64,000 nt of DNA from Trebonia sp963759545 (GTDB lineage Bacteria > Actinomycetota > Actinomycetes > Streptosporangiales > Streptosporangiaceae): contig CAVXAB010000015.1 in NCBI GenBank assembly GCA_963759545.1, positions 1-64,000 on the forward strand, read 5' to 3'. Position numbers and translations under genes: made by a program. Each line of letters starts with the position of its first letter. Position 1 is the first letter of the stretch. Of this stretch, positions 42,962 to 52,286 are shown in pieces. Under the pieces are notes generated by a model that was not told the DNA's origin, made no database searches, and saw only the letters and a list, made by a program, of their open reading frames with translations.

Positions 42962-44221
42962 GTGGACACAACAGCCGGGGCCGCCGTGCAGGGGAACCAA
43001 GCAGCGCCCGAGCCTGAGCAGGCACACGACGGTGCGCGCCCCGAGTCGGCGGCGCAATCCTGGCTGCCCGGCCGCCGCGCCATCACCGTGTGGTTCGCGC
43101 TCTTCACGGTGTACGCGGGCGCGGAGATCTTTACCAGGCACGCCGACGGCACCTGGGGTGCCTGGGCCTGCGGCGGCTACGCGGTGGCCACCCTGCTCCT
43201 GCTGGTCACGAGGAACTGGCTGGCCCCGCTGGCCGCCGCCATCGCCGGGGCGTTCCTCGCGCCGCTCGTCTGGATGATCCTCAAGGTGCCCGACACGTCG
43301 ACCGCCGAGGTGGTGGTCATCAACCGGTCGGCGGACTACCTGGTCAGGCACGGCACGCCGTACTTGCCGGCCAGCCTCATCACGGACTGGCAGCACTACA
43401 ACCCCTATCTGCCGCTGATGGAGCTGTTCGGGCTGCCCCGCGAGGCGGGCTTCCCCGAACTGCTCGGCGACCCAAGGATCTGGACCTCGCTGGTCACGGT
43501 GGCCGCGCTTACGGCGGCCTTCGCGCTCATGGTCCCCGGGACCGGCCGGGACCGCCGCCGGCAGGTAGCGGTGCTCGCCGCGATTTCGGTCGCCTCCCCG
43601 CTGGTCGCCTTCCCGCTGACGGTCGGCGTCACCGACCCGCCCATCATCGCGCTCACCTGCCTGACGCTCGCGCTGGCCGCTCGCGGCCAGTTCCTCCGCG
43701 CGGCTCTGGTGCTCGCGGTCGCCTGCGCGATGAAGTCCACCGCCTGGGCCGTGGTCCCGGTGCTCGCGGTCATGACCTGGGTTCGCGCGTCTCACCGGGT
43801 CGCGGTCAAGTTCACCGGCACCGTCGTCGGCGCGGCCGTCCTGCTCGCGCTGGCCGCCGCACCGGCCGCGCTGGCGACCCCGGATGCCATCAGGCAGAAC
43901 CTCATCGACTACCCGCTTGGCACGTCGAAGTTCAAAACGGTGGCGGCCAGCCCGCTGCCCGGCCACCTGATCTCCCAGCTCGGCCACGCGGGCCACCTGA
44001 CCGTGGACGCGCTCCTGCTGCTCGCGCTCGTCGCGTTCGCCGCCTGGCTGCTCGCCCGCCCGCCGCGCGATGCGCGGGACGCCACGGTCCGCCTGATTGT
44101 CCTGTACGCGGTCCTGTTCACGCTCGCGCCGTCGACCAGGTACGGCTACTACGCCTACCCGCTCGCGCTCGTCGGCTGGCTGGCCCTCACGAGGGGACCT
44201 AGACGAGCAGAGCAGAAGTGA
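42962..44221 (+). CDS. Multi-pass membrane protein, possible polyprenyl-linked glycosyltransferase
   Basis: A 419-residue protein with a polar N-terminus and about ten transmembrane segments. The loop after segment three (NRSADYLVRHGTPYLPASLI and QHYNPYLPLMELFG) resembles the extracytoplasmic loop of GT87/DUF2029-type mannosyltransferases. That assignment is tentative because the usual early acidic motif is not clear. GTG 42962 is the only suitable start. It stands alone between the beta-lactamase-fold gene and the convergent LysR gene. Confidence 0.6.
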   Translation: MDTTAGAAVQGNQAAPEPEQAHDGARPESAAQSWLPGRRAITVWFALFTVYAGAEIFTRHADGTWGAWACGGYAVATLLLLVTRNWLAPLAAAIAGAFLAPLVWMILKVPDTSTAEVVVINRSADYLVRHGTPYLPASLITDWQHYNPYLPLMELFGLPREAGFPELLGDPRIWTSLVTVAALTAAFALMVPGTGRDRRRQVAVLAAISVASPLVAFPLTVGVTDPPIIALTCLTLALAARGQFLRAALVLAVACAMKSTAWAVVPVLAVMTWVRASHRVAVKFTGTVVGAAVLLALAAAPAALATPDAIRQNLIDYPLGTSKFKTVAASPLPGHLISQLGHAGHLTVDALLLLALVAFAAWLLARPPRDARDATVRLIVLYAVLFTLAPSTRYGYYAYPLALVGWLALTRGPRRAEQK

Positions 44222-44298
44222 TCAGAGGCTGAACGCGCGTGACCGGCCGGCCGGCCGGGCGCGGGGCTGGGGCCACTGCTCCGCGGGCGCAGCTGCGA

Positions 44299-45198
44299 TC
44301 AGTGTGGGAAGTGGTGCGGCAGCTCCGTGGTAAGCGCGGCTACCGCGGGGGAGAGCCAGCGCCGACGGTGGCGGGCCAGTTGGACGGTGACGTCAGGGAA
44401 GTGCGGGCCGGACACCTGTGTCAGGCGGCCCGCCGCGAGCGCGTCCGTGACATTGGCGCGGGCCAGCAGGCTGAGGCCGAGGCCCGCGGTCACGCAAGCC
44501 CTGGCGGCCTCAAGACTGCCGAAGCGGGTGATCCGGGGCGGCCTGCCCTTGGCGGCGACGAGCAGCTGCTCGATGAAGCGGTCGCTGTACGAGCAGCCTT
44601 GCTCGTGCAGGAAGTAGTCCTCGCGGGCCAGCTCCGCCCAGTCGGTGGCGCTGCGGGCGGCGGCGGGGTGTTCGGGGGAGCAGACGAGCACCAGCGGCTC
44701 ACGTGCCAGCGGCGTGCACTCGATGTCGCGGAAAGCCGCCTCGTCCTCCAGCAGCAGGGCCAGGTCCAGCTCGCCGGTGCGGAGCGCGGCGACGGCGGCC
44801 GCCGTCCCCATCGTGCGCAGGTCAACCTCGACCGCGGGGTGGCTGCGACGCAGCGCGGCGATGACTCCCGGCAGCCGCGCGGACACCAGCGTCTCGCCGG
44901 CCGATAGCGTCACGCGTCCGGTCACCTGACCACCCACGCCACCGGCCGAGACCGCGACCGTCAGCAGCCGGGACTCGGCCTCCAGCACCGCCTCGGCCTG
45001 CGCCAGCACCTCGCGTCCGGCGCCGGTGAGCACCACCCCGCGCGGCAGCCGATCGAAAAGGCGCAGGTCGAGCTCCTTCTCCAGCGCCTGCACCTGGGCG
45101 GTCACGGTGGACTGGACGAGGTGCAGGCGCTCTGCGGCGGCGGTGAGGTTCTCGGTCTTGGCGACGGTGGCGAAGGTGCGCAGCAGTCGGGTGTCCAT
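44299..45198 (-). CDS. LysR-family transcriptional regulator
   Basis: A 299-residue protein. The N-terminal winged helix is MDTRLLRTFATVAKTENLTA and ERLHLVQSTVTAQVQALEKE, followed by the linker helix. The effector-binding domain has GRVTLSAGETLVSARLPGVI and LVLVCSPEHPAA. It is divergent from the PhzF gene and likely controls it through the palindrome at 45218-45236. The ligand is unknown. Confidence 0.9.
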   Translation of the reverse strand: MDTRLLRTFATVAKTENLTAAAERLHLVQSTVTAQVQALEKELDLRLFDRLPRGVVLTGAGREVLAQAEAVLEAESRLLTVAVSAGGVGGQVTGRVTLSAGETLVSARLPGVIAALRRSHPAVEVDLRTMGTAAAVAALRTGELDLALLLEDEAAFRDIECTPLAREPLVLVCSPEHPAAARSATDWAELAREDYFLHEQGCSYSDRFIEQLLVAAKGRPPRITRFGSLEAARACVTAGLGLSLLARANVTDALAAGRLTQVSGPHFPDVTVQLARHRRRWLSPAVAALTTELPHHFPH

Positions 45199-45217
45199 GC
45201 CCCGACGATAGTCCTAG

Positions 45218-45256
45218 CCATCGTAGATGACGATGGAAATGATCGGGATCCATCGT
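45218..45256. promoter_or_regulatory. LysR-type operator between the divergent genes
   Basis: CCATCGT-AGATG-ACGATGG is a perfect 7-base-arm palindrome at 45218-45236. A third half-site CCATCGT lies at 45250-45256, matching the activation-site spacing common for LysR proteins. Confidence 0.6.
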
Positions 45257-45291
45257 TTGTCTGGATGTCTGTGCGGTGCCAGGGTAGGGGC

Positions 45292-46185
45292 ATGAGCCTG
45301 AATACACGCCCCGAGATCCTGCGCTACTCCGCCTTCAGCACCGACTCCGCCGGCGGCAACCCCGCCGGTGTCGTGCTTGACGCCGCCGCGCTTGACGATG
45401 CCGCCATGCTCGCGACCGCCGCCGAAGTCGGCTACTCGGAGACCGCGTTCGTCACCGTAGGGGACCAGGCGGCGCGCCGGTTCCGGCTGCGCTACTTCAG
45501 TCCGCTTGCGGAGGTCGCCTTCTGTGGTCACGCGACCGTCGCCACCGCGGTGGCCCTGGCTGAGCGGGTCGGCCCAGGTCCGCTCGCCTTCGACACACCG
45601 GTGGGTGAGATCGCCCTGGACACTTCGGTAGCGCTCGGGGGTTCCGTGACGGCGACGCTCACCAGCGTTCCCACCCGCTCCCGGCCGGCGAGCGAAGCAG
45701 AGGTACACGCCTCACTCGCGGCCCTGCGCTGGTCCGCGGAGGATCTTGACCCGGCGTTGCCGCCGCATGTCGCCTTCGGCGGAAACGAGCACCTGGTCCT
45801 GGCTGTGGCAACCCGCGAGCGTCTCGCGGCCCTGGACTACGACTTCGATGCTCTGGCCGAGGTGATGCACCGTCACGGCTGGACCACACTCCAGCTGGTG
45901 TGGCGTGAGACCCAGGAGCTCTTCCATGCCCGCGACCCCTTCCCGGTCGGGGGTGTCATCGAGGACCCGGCCACCGGCGCCGCGGCCGCCGCCTTCGGCG
46001 GTTACCTGCGTGCCCTCGGCGCCCTCCCACCCTCCGGTGCCTTCACCATCCTCCAGGGGGAGGATCTCGGCCGGCCCAGCGTGCTCCGGGTCGAGGCATC
46101 CCCCACGGACGCGCGCGTGCGAGTGAGCGGCCAGGCGGTGCCGATCGCGGGTGCAAACGCGAGCACCGCACCCGTCACCCGGTGA
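45292..46185 (+). CDS. PhzF-family epimerase/isomerase
   Basis: A 297-residue protein; ATG 45292 follows AGGGTAGGGG. Family features are AFSTDSAGGNPAGVVLD, the catalytic Glu in VGYSETAFV, the FCGHATVATAVAL segment and EDPATGAAAAAFGGYL. PhzF-type enzymes move protons on conjugated or alpha-carbon positions; no phenazine genes are nearby, so the substrate is open. It is regulated together with, or by, the divergent LysR gene. Confidence 0.9.
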   Translation: MSLNTRPEILRYSAFSTDSAGGNPAGVVLDAAALDDAAMLATAAEVGYSETAFVTVGDQAARRFRLRYFSPLAEVAFCGHATVATAVALAERVGPGPLAFDTPVGEIALDTSVALGGSVTATLTSVPTRSRPASEAEVHASLAALRWSAEDLDPALPPHVAFGGNEHLVLAVATRERLAALDYDFDALAEVMHRHGWTTLQLVWRETQELFHARDPFPVGGVIEDPATGAAAAAFGGYLRALGALPPSGAFTILQGEDLGRPSVLRVEASPTDARVRVSGQAVPIAGANASTAPVTR

Positions 46186-46225
46186 CTCATCGCGTTCGAC
46201 CAGTGATCACTTCGGATCCACTCAT

Positions 46226-46900
46226 CTAGGGAAGGCGCCAGTCGATCGGGTCGGCGCCCTGGCTGGCTAGCAGCTGGTTGGCGCGGCTGAACGGCCGGGT
46301 GCCGAAAAATCCGCCATGCGCGGACATGGGGCTCGGGTGCGCGGACTCGATGCGCGGGATGCTGCCAAGCAGCGGGGCGAGGTTCCTCGCGTCGCGGCCC
46401 CACAAGATGGCGACAAGCGGCGTGTCCCGCTTGGCGAGGGCGCGGATCGCCTGCTCGGTGACCTCCTCCCAGCCCTTGCCTCGGTGGCTGCCCGGCTTTT
46501 TCGGCTCGACGGTGAGCACCCTGTTGAGCAGCAGGACGCCGCGCTCGGTCCACGGCGTCAGGTCGCCGTTTGACGGCTGCGGGTAGCCAAGGTCGTCGGC
46601 GTACTCGCGGAAGATGTTGACGAGCGAGGGAGGCAGCAGCCTGACACCAGGGTCGACCGAGAAGCTGAGGCCGACCGGGTGGCCGGGCGTGGGATACGGG
46701 TCCTGGCCGACGATCAGCACCCGCACGTCGGCGAACGGCTGCTTGAAAGCGCGCAGCACCAGGTCGCCCGCGGGCAGGTACCGCTTGCCTTCGGCGATCT
46801 GCTCGCGCAGGAACACGCCCACCTGCGTGATCCGGTCCTCGACGGGGGCGAGCGCTTCGGCCCAGCCCGCCTCAACGATGTTGGTCAACGGCTCAGACAT
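46226..46900 (-). CDS. ung: Uracil-DNA glycosylase, family 1
   Basis: A 224-residue enzyme. The water-activating motif is IVGQDPYPTPGHPVGLSFSV with D67. The DNA-intercalation loop is HPSPMSAHGGFFGTRPFS, and ILWGRDA supplies the central motif. It removes uracil from DNA after cytosine deamination. Length and motifs are normal. It converges with the PhzF gene and lies downstream of the prion-like gene's terminator. Confidence 0.97.
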   Translation of the reverse strand: MSEPLTNIVEAGWAEALAPVEDRITQVGVFLREQIAEGKRYLPAGDLVLRAFKQPFADVRVLIVGQDPYPTPGHPVGLSFSVDPGVRLLPPSLVNIFREYADDLGYPQPSNGDLTPWTERGVLLLNRVLTVEPKKPGSHRGKGWEEVTEQAIRALAKRDTPLVAILWGRDARNLAPLLGSIPRIESAHPSPMSAHGGFFGTRPFSRANQLLASQGADPIDWRLP

Positions 46901-46962
46901 GCCCAGAAAATAGCGCAGTTCATCGACAAAGGAGTGCGAGCAGCAGGGCGCCGCGCGGAAAC

Positions 46963-46996
46963 AGTAAAGGCGCCCGGCAGTATGCTGCCGGGCGCC
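46963..46996 (-). terminator. Terminator of the Gln/Asn/Met-repeat gene
   Basis: A perfect 12-bp stem (GGCGCCCGGCAG, 46969-46980, with its complement 46985-46996), followed on the minus strand by TTTACTGTTT. Confidence 0.85.
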
Positions 46997-47011
46997 CAGA
47001 GCCGATGGTTG

Positions 47012-47455
47012 CTACCAGTTCTGATTCTGGCCCTGGTTCTGGTCGGGGTCCATGTTCTGGTCCTGGTCACCCGTCTGCATGTTCTGGTCCTGACCGCCCA
47101 TGTTCTGGTCCTGGTTCCCCATGTTCTGGTCTTGACCGCCCATGTTCTGGTCCTGGTTCCCCATCTGCTGGTCCTGACCGCCCATGTTCTGGTCTTGGCC
47201 GCCCATCTGCTGGTTGGGGTCCATGCCCTGGCCGCCCATGTTCTGGTCCTGGTACCCCCCGCCGCCCATGTTCTGGTCGCCGGAGTCCTGGGGACCGCCC
47301 TGCTGGCCTACCGTGTTCTGCGCGGTCTGCATGTCGCCTTGGCCGCCCTGGCCGCTCTGACCGCCCTGGCCGAACTGCTGGGCCTGCTGTGCCAGGTTGG
47401 GGTCCTTCTGCGCCATGTCCTCGGCTTCGCTCTCGGCCTTATCGAAGATACCCAT
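47012..47455 (-). CDS. Prion-like low-complexity Gln/Asn/Met/Gly repeat protein
   Basis: A 147-residue protein; ATG 47455 follows GGGGAGAATC. The first ~25 residues are charged and helical (GIFDKAESEAEDMAQKD). The rest is almost wholly Gln, Asn, Gly, Met and Asp, with repeated units such as DQNMGGQ and DQNMGNQ. It has no signal peptide, transmembrane segment or cysteine. Composition resembles prion-like or phase-separating domains. The start is similar to short antitoxin/CsbD-like or Rv0909-type proteins, but I do not assign a family. It has its own strong terminator. The role is unknown. Confidence 0.75.
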   Translation of the reverse strand: MGIFDKAESEAEDMAQKDPNLAQQAQQFGQGGQSGQGGQGDMQTAQNTVGQQGGPQDSGDQNMGGGGYQDQNMGGQGMDPNQQMGGQDQNMGGQDQQMGNQDQNMGGQDQNMGNQDQNMGGQDQNMQTGDQDQNMDPDQNQGQNQNW

Positions 47456-47990
47456 GATTCTCCCCGGTACTTTTCCGAATGCCGACGATTTGCCAACATT
47501 CCGCTTTCGCGCCTAGAGGTAGGCGTGTTCCCCACCTACCCCCGGCATCGGCGTCTACCCGTGCAAACACGCCAGGGACGCAGAGGTTTTCGCCTACGGT
47601 CGCGGTTAGCCTTTACGCAGCGCGCGGAACGGCCGACGGGCTCATCGGTAGTATCTGGCGGCTTGTTGAGATCCCCGCCGGCCATTTACCGGTAATTGCT
47701 CATTTTCCTGGCAAGTGGGTCAATTAGCCTATTGCACTGGTATTTCAGGAACGGGTATTTGTCCGCATTTGTCCGTGCGGTCAGGGCCTTGACGCGGCGC
47801 CTGCCGTGTCCAGGCGGTGCTGTAACGACATGCCCGGGCTTGCCCTGTGCCTGGTAAACGGGCTCCTGGGTGGTGCGGACCTGGTAAAAAGGGGTAACCT
47901 GCGCATGCGAGCGCGGGTTCAGCGATGGACGTCACTGTCTGTCGTCGTGGGTGCTCTGCTTGGAGCCGGACACATGGAACGATGGGGCGC
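47456..47990. other. Intergenic region upstream of mtrA
   Basis: No convincing gene is seen. A GGTAGG...CCTACC inverted repeat lies near 47519-47541, close to the divergent prion-like gene. In mycobacteria a thymidylate kinase gene lies between sahH and mtrA; none is present here. Confidence 0.5.
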
Positions 47991-48668
47991 ATGAAAGGAC
48001 GTGTGCTGGTCGTCGACGACGACGCGGCGCTCGCGGAGATGCTTGGCATCGTGCTCCGCGGTGAAGGGTTTGAGCCGACGTTCGTCGCGGACGGGGACAA
48101 GGCGCTTGACGCCTTCCGCGACACCCGGCCGGATCTCGTGCTGCTTGACCTAATGCTGCCTGGCTCTGATGGCATCGACGTATGCCGCCAGATCAGGGGC
48201 GAGTCGGGCGTACCGATCGTGATGCTGACCGCCAAGACGGATACCGTGGATGTCGTGCTCGGGCTCGAATCGGGTGCCGACGACTACATTCTCAAGCCAT
48301 TTAAGTCCAAGGAGCTGGTCGCCAGGATCAGGGCGCGGCTGCGGCGCACAGACGAGCCGGCCCCCGAGATGCTGCAGATCGGCGACGTGTCGATCGACGT
48401 GGCGGGCCACTCGGTCAAGCGGAGCGGCGAGACGCTGAGCCTTACGCCGCTTGAGTTCGACCTGCTGGTCGCGCTCGCGCGCAAGCCGCGGCAGGTGTTC
48501 ACCCGTGAAGTGCTGCTCGAGCAGGTCTGGGGCTACCGGCACGCGGCGGACACGCGCCTGGTGAACGTGCACGTGCAGCGGCTGCGGGCCAAGATCGAGC
48601 AGGACCCGGAGCACCCCGAGATCGTCGTGACGGTGCGTGGTGTCGGCTACAAGGCGGGACCTGGCTGA
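47991..48668 (+). CDS. mtrA: Response regulator MtrA
   Basis: A 225-residue OmpR-family regulator. The receiver has VLVVDDDAALAEMLGIVLRG, phospho-acceptor D53 in LVLLDLMLPG and the conserved Lys in DDYILKPFKSKEL. The winged-helix output domain has LTPLEFDLLVALARKPRQVF and TRLVNVHVQRLRAKIE. ATG 47991 gives the usual N-terminus; an in-frame ATG lies 9 bases upstream. MtrA controls cell-envelope, division and replication-linked genes in actinobacteria. It is the first gene of the mtrA-mtrB-lpqB operon. Confidence 0.97.
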   Translation: MKGRVLVVDDDAALAEMLGIVLRGEGFEPTFVADGDKALDAFRDTRPDLVLLDLMLPGSDGIDVCRQIRGESGVPIVMLTAKTDTVDVVLGLESGADDYILKPFKSKELVARIRARLRRTDEPAPEMLQIGDVSIDVAGHSVKRSGETLSLTPLEFDLLVALARKPRQVFTREVLLEQVWGYRHAADTRLVNVHVQRLRAKIEQDPEHPEIVVTVRGVGYKAGPG

Positions 48669-48675
48669 TCGACGG

Positions 48676-50469
48676 ATGGAGCAGCGGTCGGCGGAACGCG
48701 TACGGCGCGACCAACCGGATGTGCGCGAGGCGTGGGAAATGGCGCTCCGGCGCAAGAAGTGGGTGCGCTGGATCGTCAGCTGGCTGCCGCACCGGCTGAC
48801 AATTGCCGCCCGCACCCTGCTGCGCCTTCAGCACCTGGTCATCGCGAAGCTCCGGCATCGCTGGCGCCGGTCGCTGCAGCTGCGGGTGGTCGGCACCACC
48901 CTGGTGATCTCCGCCACGGTGATCGCGGTGCTCGGCTTCTTCCTCACCGAGCAGATCGCCTCCGGCCTGCTGATCAACGCGGAGAACACGGCGCGTGCGC
49001 AGGTAGTGACCGGCCTGAACACCGCCCAGTCGCAGTCCGCCCTGACCGCGCCCCCGAACGACGGGCAGGCCGCGATGCAGGTCATGGCGTCTATCGACCA
49101 CCTGCTCCAGCCGACCAGCGGTACGGCGAGCTACAGCGTAGCGGTCGGGCTGAACGCCGACCTGCGGGCCAAGCCCGGCTACTCGCCCTGGGCGGAGACC
49201 GGCTTCGACGCCGGCGCGACGCTCCCTGCCGCCCTAGTCGCCAGCGTCCAGCATGAACAGCTCGAGCTAGCGAGCGGCAAGACGGAGAACCTGCTGTACT
49301 ACGCGCCCACCACGCTTGTCACAAGCGACGGCCAGGGAACGGCCGCGGCCGCGTTCGGCGTGCCGCTCAACAACTCCTACCAGCTGTACTTCGTGTTCCC
49401 GCTCACCCAGGAACAGCAGACCCTGCAGCTCGTGCAGACCACGCTCATCGGCGCGGGGATCGCGCTGGTGGCGCTGCTCGCGGCGATCGCCTCGCTGGTG
49501 ACCCGGTGGGTGGTGCTGCCGGTGCGGCACGCGGCGCGGGCCGCACAGCGGCTTTCCGCCGGCCAGCTTGAGGAGCGGATGGTCGTTGGCGGCGCCGACG
49601 ACCTCGCCGCGCTCGCCACCTCGTTCAACGACATGGCCGCCAGCCTCCAGGAGAAGCTGCACGAGCTTCAGGAACTGTCCAAGGTGCAGCGCCAGTTCGT
49701 CTCCGATGTCTCGCATGAGCTGAGAACCCCGATGACGACGATCAGGATGGCAGCGGAGATCCTCTTCGAGTCGCGGGAAGACCTTGACGCGGCGGCGGCG
49801 CGCAGCACCGAGCTGCTGCAGAGCCAGATCGAGCGGTTCGAGACCCTGCTCACCGACCTGCTGGAGATGAGCAGGCACGACTCGAACGTCGCGACGCTTG
49901 ACGCCGAGCCTGCGGACCTGTGCGACATCGTCCGCAGGAGCGCGGACGACGCGCAGCAGCTCGCGGAGCGGCGCGGCTGCCGCATCGAGTTCCGGCTGCC
50001 CGTGCAAGCGTGCATGGCCGAGGTGGACCGGCGGCGGGTGGAGCGCATCTTGCGCAACCTGCTGGTCAACGCGGTGGAACACGGTGAGGGACGCGACGTG
50101 GTGGTGACCCTGGCGGCGGACAGCGAGGCGGCCGCCATCGCCGTCCGCGATCACGGCGTCGGGCTGGCCCCCGGCGAAGAGCAGCTTGTCTTCGACCGGT
50201 TCTGGCGCGCCGACCCGTCACGGGCGCGGACGACCGGAGGCACCGGCCTCGGCCTCGCCATCGCACTGGAAGACGCCCGGCTGCACAGCGGCTGGCTCCA
50301 GGCGTGGGGCGAGAAGGGCCGGGGCTCGGTGTTCAGGCTCACCCTGCCGCGGACGGCAGGCCAGCGCATCGCGGGCTCGCCGCTGCCGCTTGGCCCAGAT
50401 GAGGCGGAGGTCATCACCAGCTCCGTCACCACGCTGGAAGCGGACCTTTCAGGTGGGCACCTTGCCTAG
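48676..50469 (+). CDS. mtrB: Sensor histidine kinase MtrB
   Basis: About 597 residues; ATG 48676 is 8 bases after the mtrA stop. There are two transmembrane segments (LRVVGTTLVISATVIAVLGF and LIGAGIALVALLAAIASLVT) around an extracellular sensor of ~180 residues. HAMP, HisKA (QFVSDVSHELRTPMTTIRMA, His347) and HATPase (NLLVNAVEHGEG, DRFWRADPSRARTTGGTGLG) follow. It phosphorylates MtrA. The sensor region probably binds LpqB, encoded immediately downstream. Confidence 0.95.
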   Translation: MEQRSAERVRRDQPDVREAWEMALRRKKWVRWIVSWLPHRLTIAARTLLRLQHLVIAKLRHRWRRSLQLRVVGTTLVISATVIAVLGFFLTEQIASGLLINAENTARAQVVTGLNTAQSQSALTAPPNDGQAAMQVMASIDHLLQPTSGTASYSVAVGLNADLRAKPGYSPWAETGFDAGATLPAALVASVQHEQLELASGKTENLLYYAPTTLVTSDGQGTAAAAFGVPLNNSYQLYFVFPLTQEQQTLQLVQTTLIGAGIALVALLAAIASLVTRWVVLPVRHAARAAQRLSAGQLEERMVVGGADDLAALATSFNDMAASLQEKLHELQELSKVQRQFVSDVSHELRTPMTTIRMAAEILFESREDLDAAAARSTELLQSQIERFETLLTDLLEMSRHDSNVATLDAEPADLCDIVRRSADDAQQLAERRGCRIEFRLPVQACMAEVDRRRVERILRNLLVNAVEHGEGRDVVVTLAADSEAAAIAVRDHGVGLAPGEEQLVFDRFWRADPSRARTTGGTGLGLAIALEDARLHSGWLQAWGEKGRGSVFRLTLPRTAGQRIAGSPLPLGPDEAEVITSSVTTLEADLSGGHLA

Positions 50470-52286
50470 GGCAACGACGTCCAAGCCGATCAGGCCGCGG
50501 CCGGTGCTCGCGGCGCTGGCGGCGCTCCTCGTCGCCGCGCTGGCCGCCACCGGATGCGTGTCGGTGCCCACCGGCGGGCCGGTGGTCTCCTACCCGGTGA
50601 CCCAGGGGACGGCCGCCCAGAACCAGCCCTACGTGCAGATCCAGCCGCAGCCGCCTGGCGCCGGCTGGCAGCCGGCGGACGTCGTTCGCGGGTTCCTCAC
50701 CGCCTCCGCTAGCTACGGAAGTTACCCCCAGGTGGTGCGGGAGTACCTGACCCCAACCGAACAGAAGACCTGGAATCCGTCCTGGTCAGCGGTCGTGTAC
50801 AAGTCCGGCCCGAACCCCACGGCGCCGACGTACACGTCCACCGCGAAGAACCAGAAGACGGCGACGGTAGGGATAACCGGCGCTATCCAGGCGAACCTGC
50901 TGGGAAACGGCAACTACTCCGTGCCCTCGGCGTCGGAGCCGGGTGTCTCTCCGAACGAGCCGACCTTCCAGCTGACTAATATCGGCGGGCAGTGGCGTAT
51001 CTCGTCCGGGCCGCAGGAACTGCTCCTCACCAGCAACTCGTTCGCCAACGACTACCAGCTCCGTAACCTCTACTTCTTCGATCCGCTGACCAGGGTCCTC
51101 GTTCCCGACCCGGTCTACGTGCCGGTGCGGGCCTCGTCCGGCGACCTGATGGACGGGCTGGTCAGTGAGCTGATGGCACCGCCCGCTGACTGGTTGTCCC
51201 ACGGGGCGACGCGGACCGCCTTCCCGCAGAAGACCAAGGTCAGCAACGTCACGCTGAACGGCGTGACCGCGGTCGTCAACCTCACGGGCACGGCCCTCGG
51301 CAAGGCAAGCGATCCCGTCATGGCGCAACTCTCTGCGCAGTTGCTTTGGACGCTTTCCGGCGCCGCGCCGAGCGGCTCAACCGGCCAGGGGGTGCAGTCA
51401 GTGGAGGTCGTGGTGAACGGCAAGCCATGGACGCCGCCCGGCCATGGCAACCCGATCCAGCCCACGTCCAAGTGGAACCCGGCATTCGGCGTGAGCACGG
51501 AGTACTACTACCTAACCAGCGGCGGGTACCTGACCAGGTGTCCCACCGGGTGTACCAGGGGGCAAGGCAAGCCGGTCAGCCTCGCGAGGATCGGCACCGG
51601 CTACTCCCAGATCGCGGTCTCCGCCGACGGCACGTACGTGGCCGCGCTGCGCGGCGGCACGCTCTACGCCGGCCTGGTTGGCGGCCCGCTGACCAAGCGC
51701 GGCACCGGATTCGCGTCAGTGAGCTGGGACGTCGACGACGACCTGTGGGCGGCGCAGAATGGCCAGGTCGTCATGTTCCGCGGCACGCAGAACGTGCGGC
51801 AGCCGCTTGCCCAGATGGTTTCCGTCGCCGTGAACCCACCCGCGAGTGCACCGGTGATCGGGCCGTTCACGGCGCTTCAGGTCGCGCCGGACGGCGTCCG
51901 GGTGGCGCTCGTCATGGACGGCAACGAGCTGATCTTCGGCGCTATCTCCCGGCAGCAGGCGCAGAGTCCGCGGATCACGCTCTCCCTGGTACAGGAGACC
52001 GTTCCCGTCGGCACCAACTTCACCGCGCTGACCTGGTACGGCCCCGACGACGTCATCGCGCTCGCCGGGCGACGCCGTGACCGATTACCCCGTCAGCGGC
52101 GGGACCCCCACCTCCATCCAGGCCGACCCGGGCATGCAGACGATCACGGCAAGCTACAAGCAGCCGCTGATCGCCGGCTTGTCGAGGGGCACGATGGCCA
52201 CCGACGCCAGCCTCACCGGCTCCTGGATGCCCATCCCCGGCAACGCCACGCCAGCCACCGGCATCTCGCCGGTCTATCCAGGGTGA
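50453..52286 (+). CDS. lpqB: Lipoprotein LpqB (MtrB accessory), frame-interrupted
   Basis: It starts within the end of mtrB (GTG 50453 or TTG 50462). A basic N-terminus and LAALLVAALAATGC form a lipoprotein signal with lipobox Cys. The GerMN-type domain (VPDPVYVPVRASSGDLMDGL and VTLNGVTAVVNLTGTALG) is followed by a beta-propeller-like C-terminal part. The frame is lost at about 52066-52070 (GGGC) after DDVIALAG. The next frame continues AVTDYPVSGGTPTSIQADPG and ends at 52286. One surplus base explains this. LpqB tunes MtrB signalling at the outer membrane face. Confidence 0.9.
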
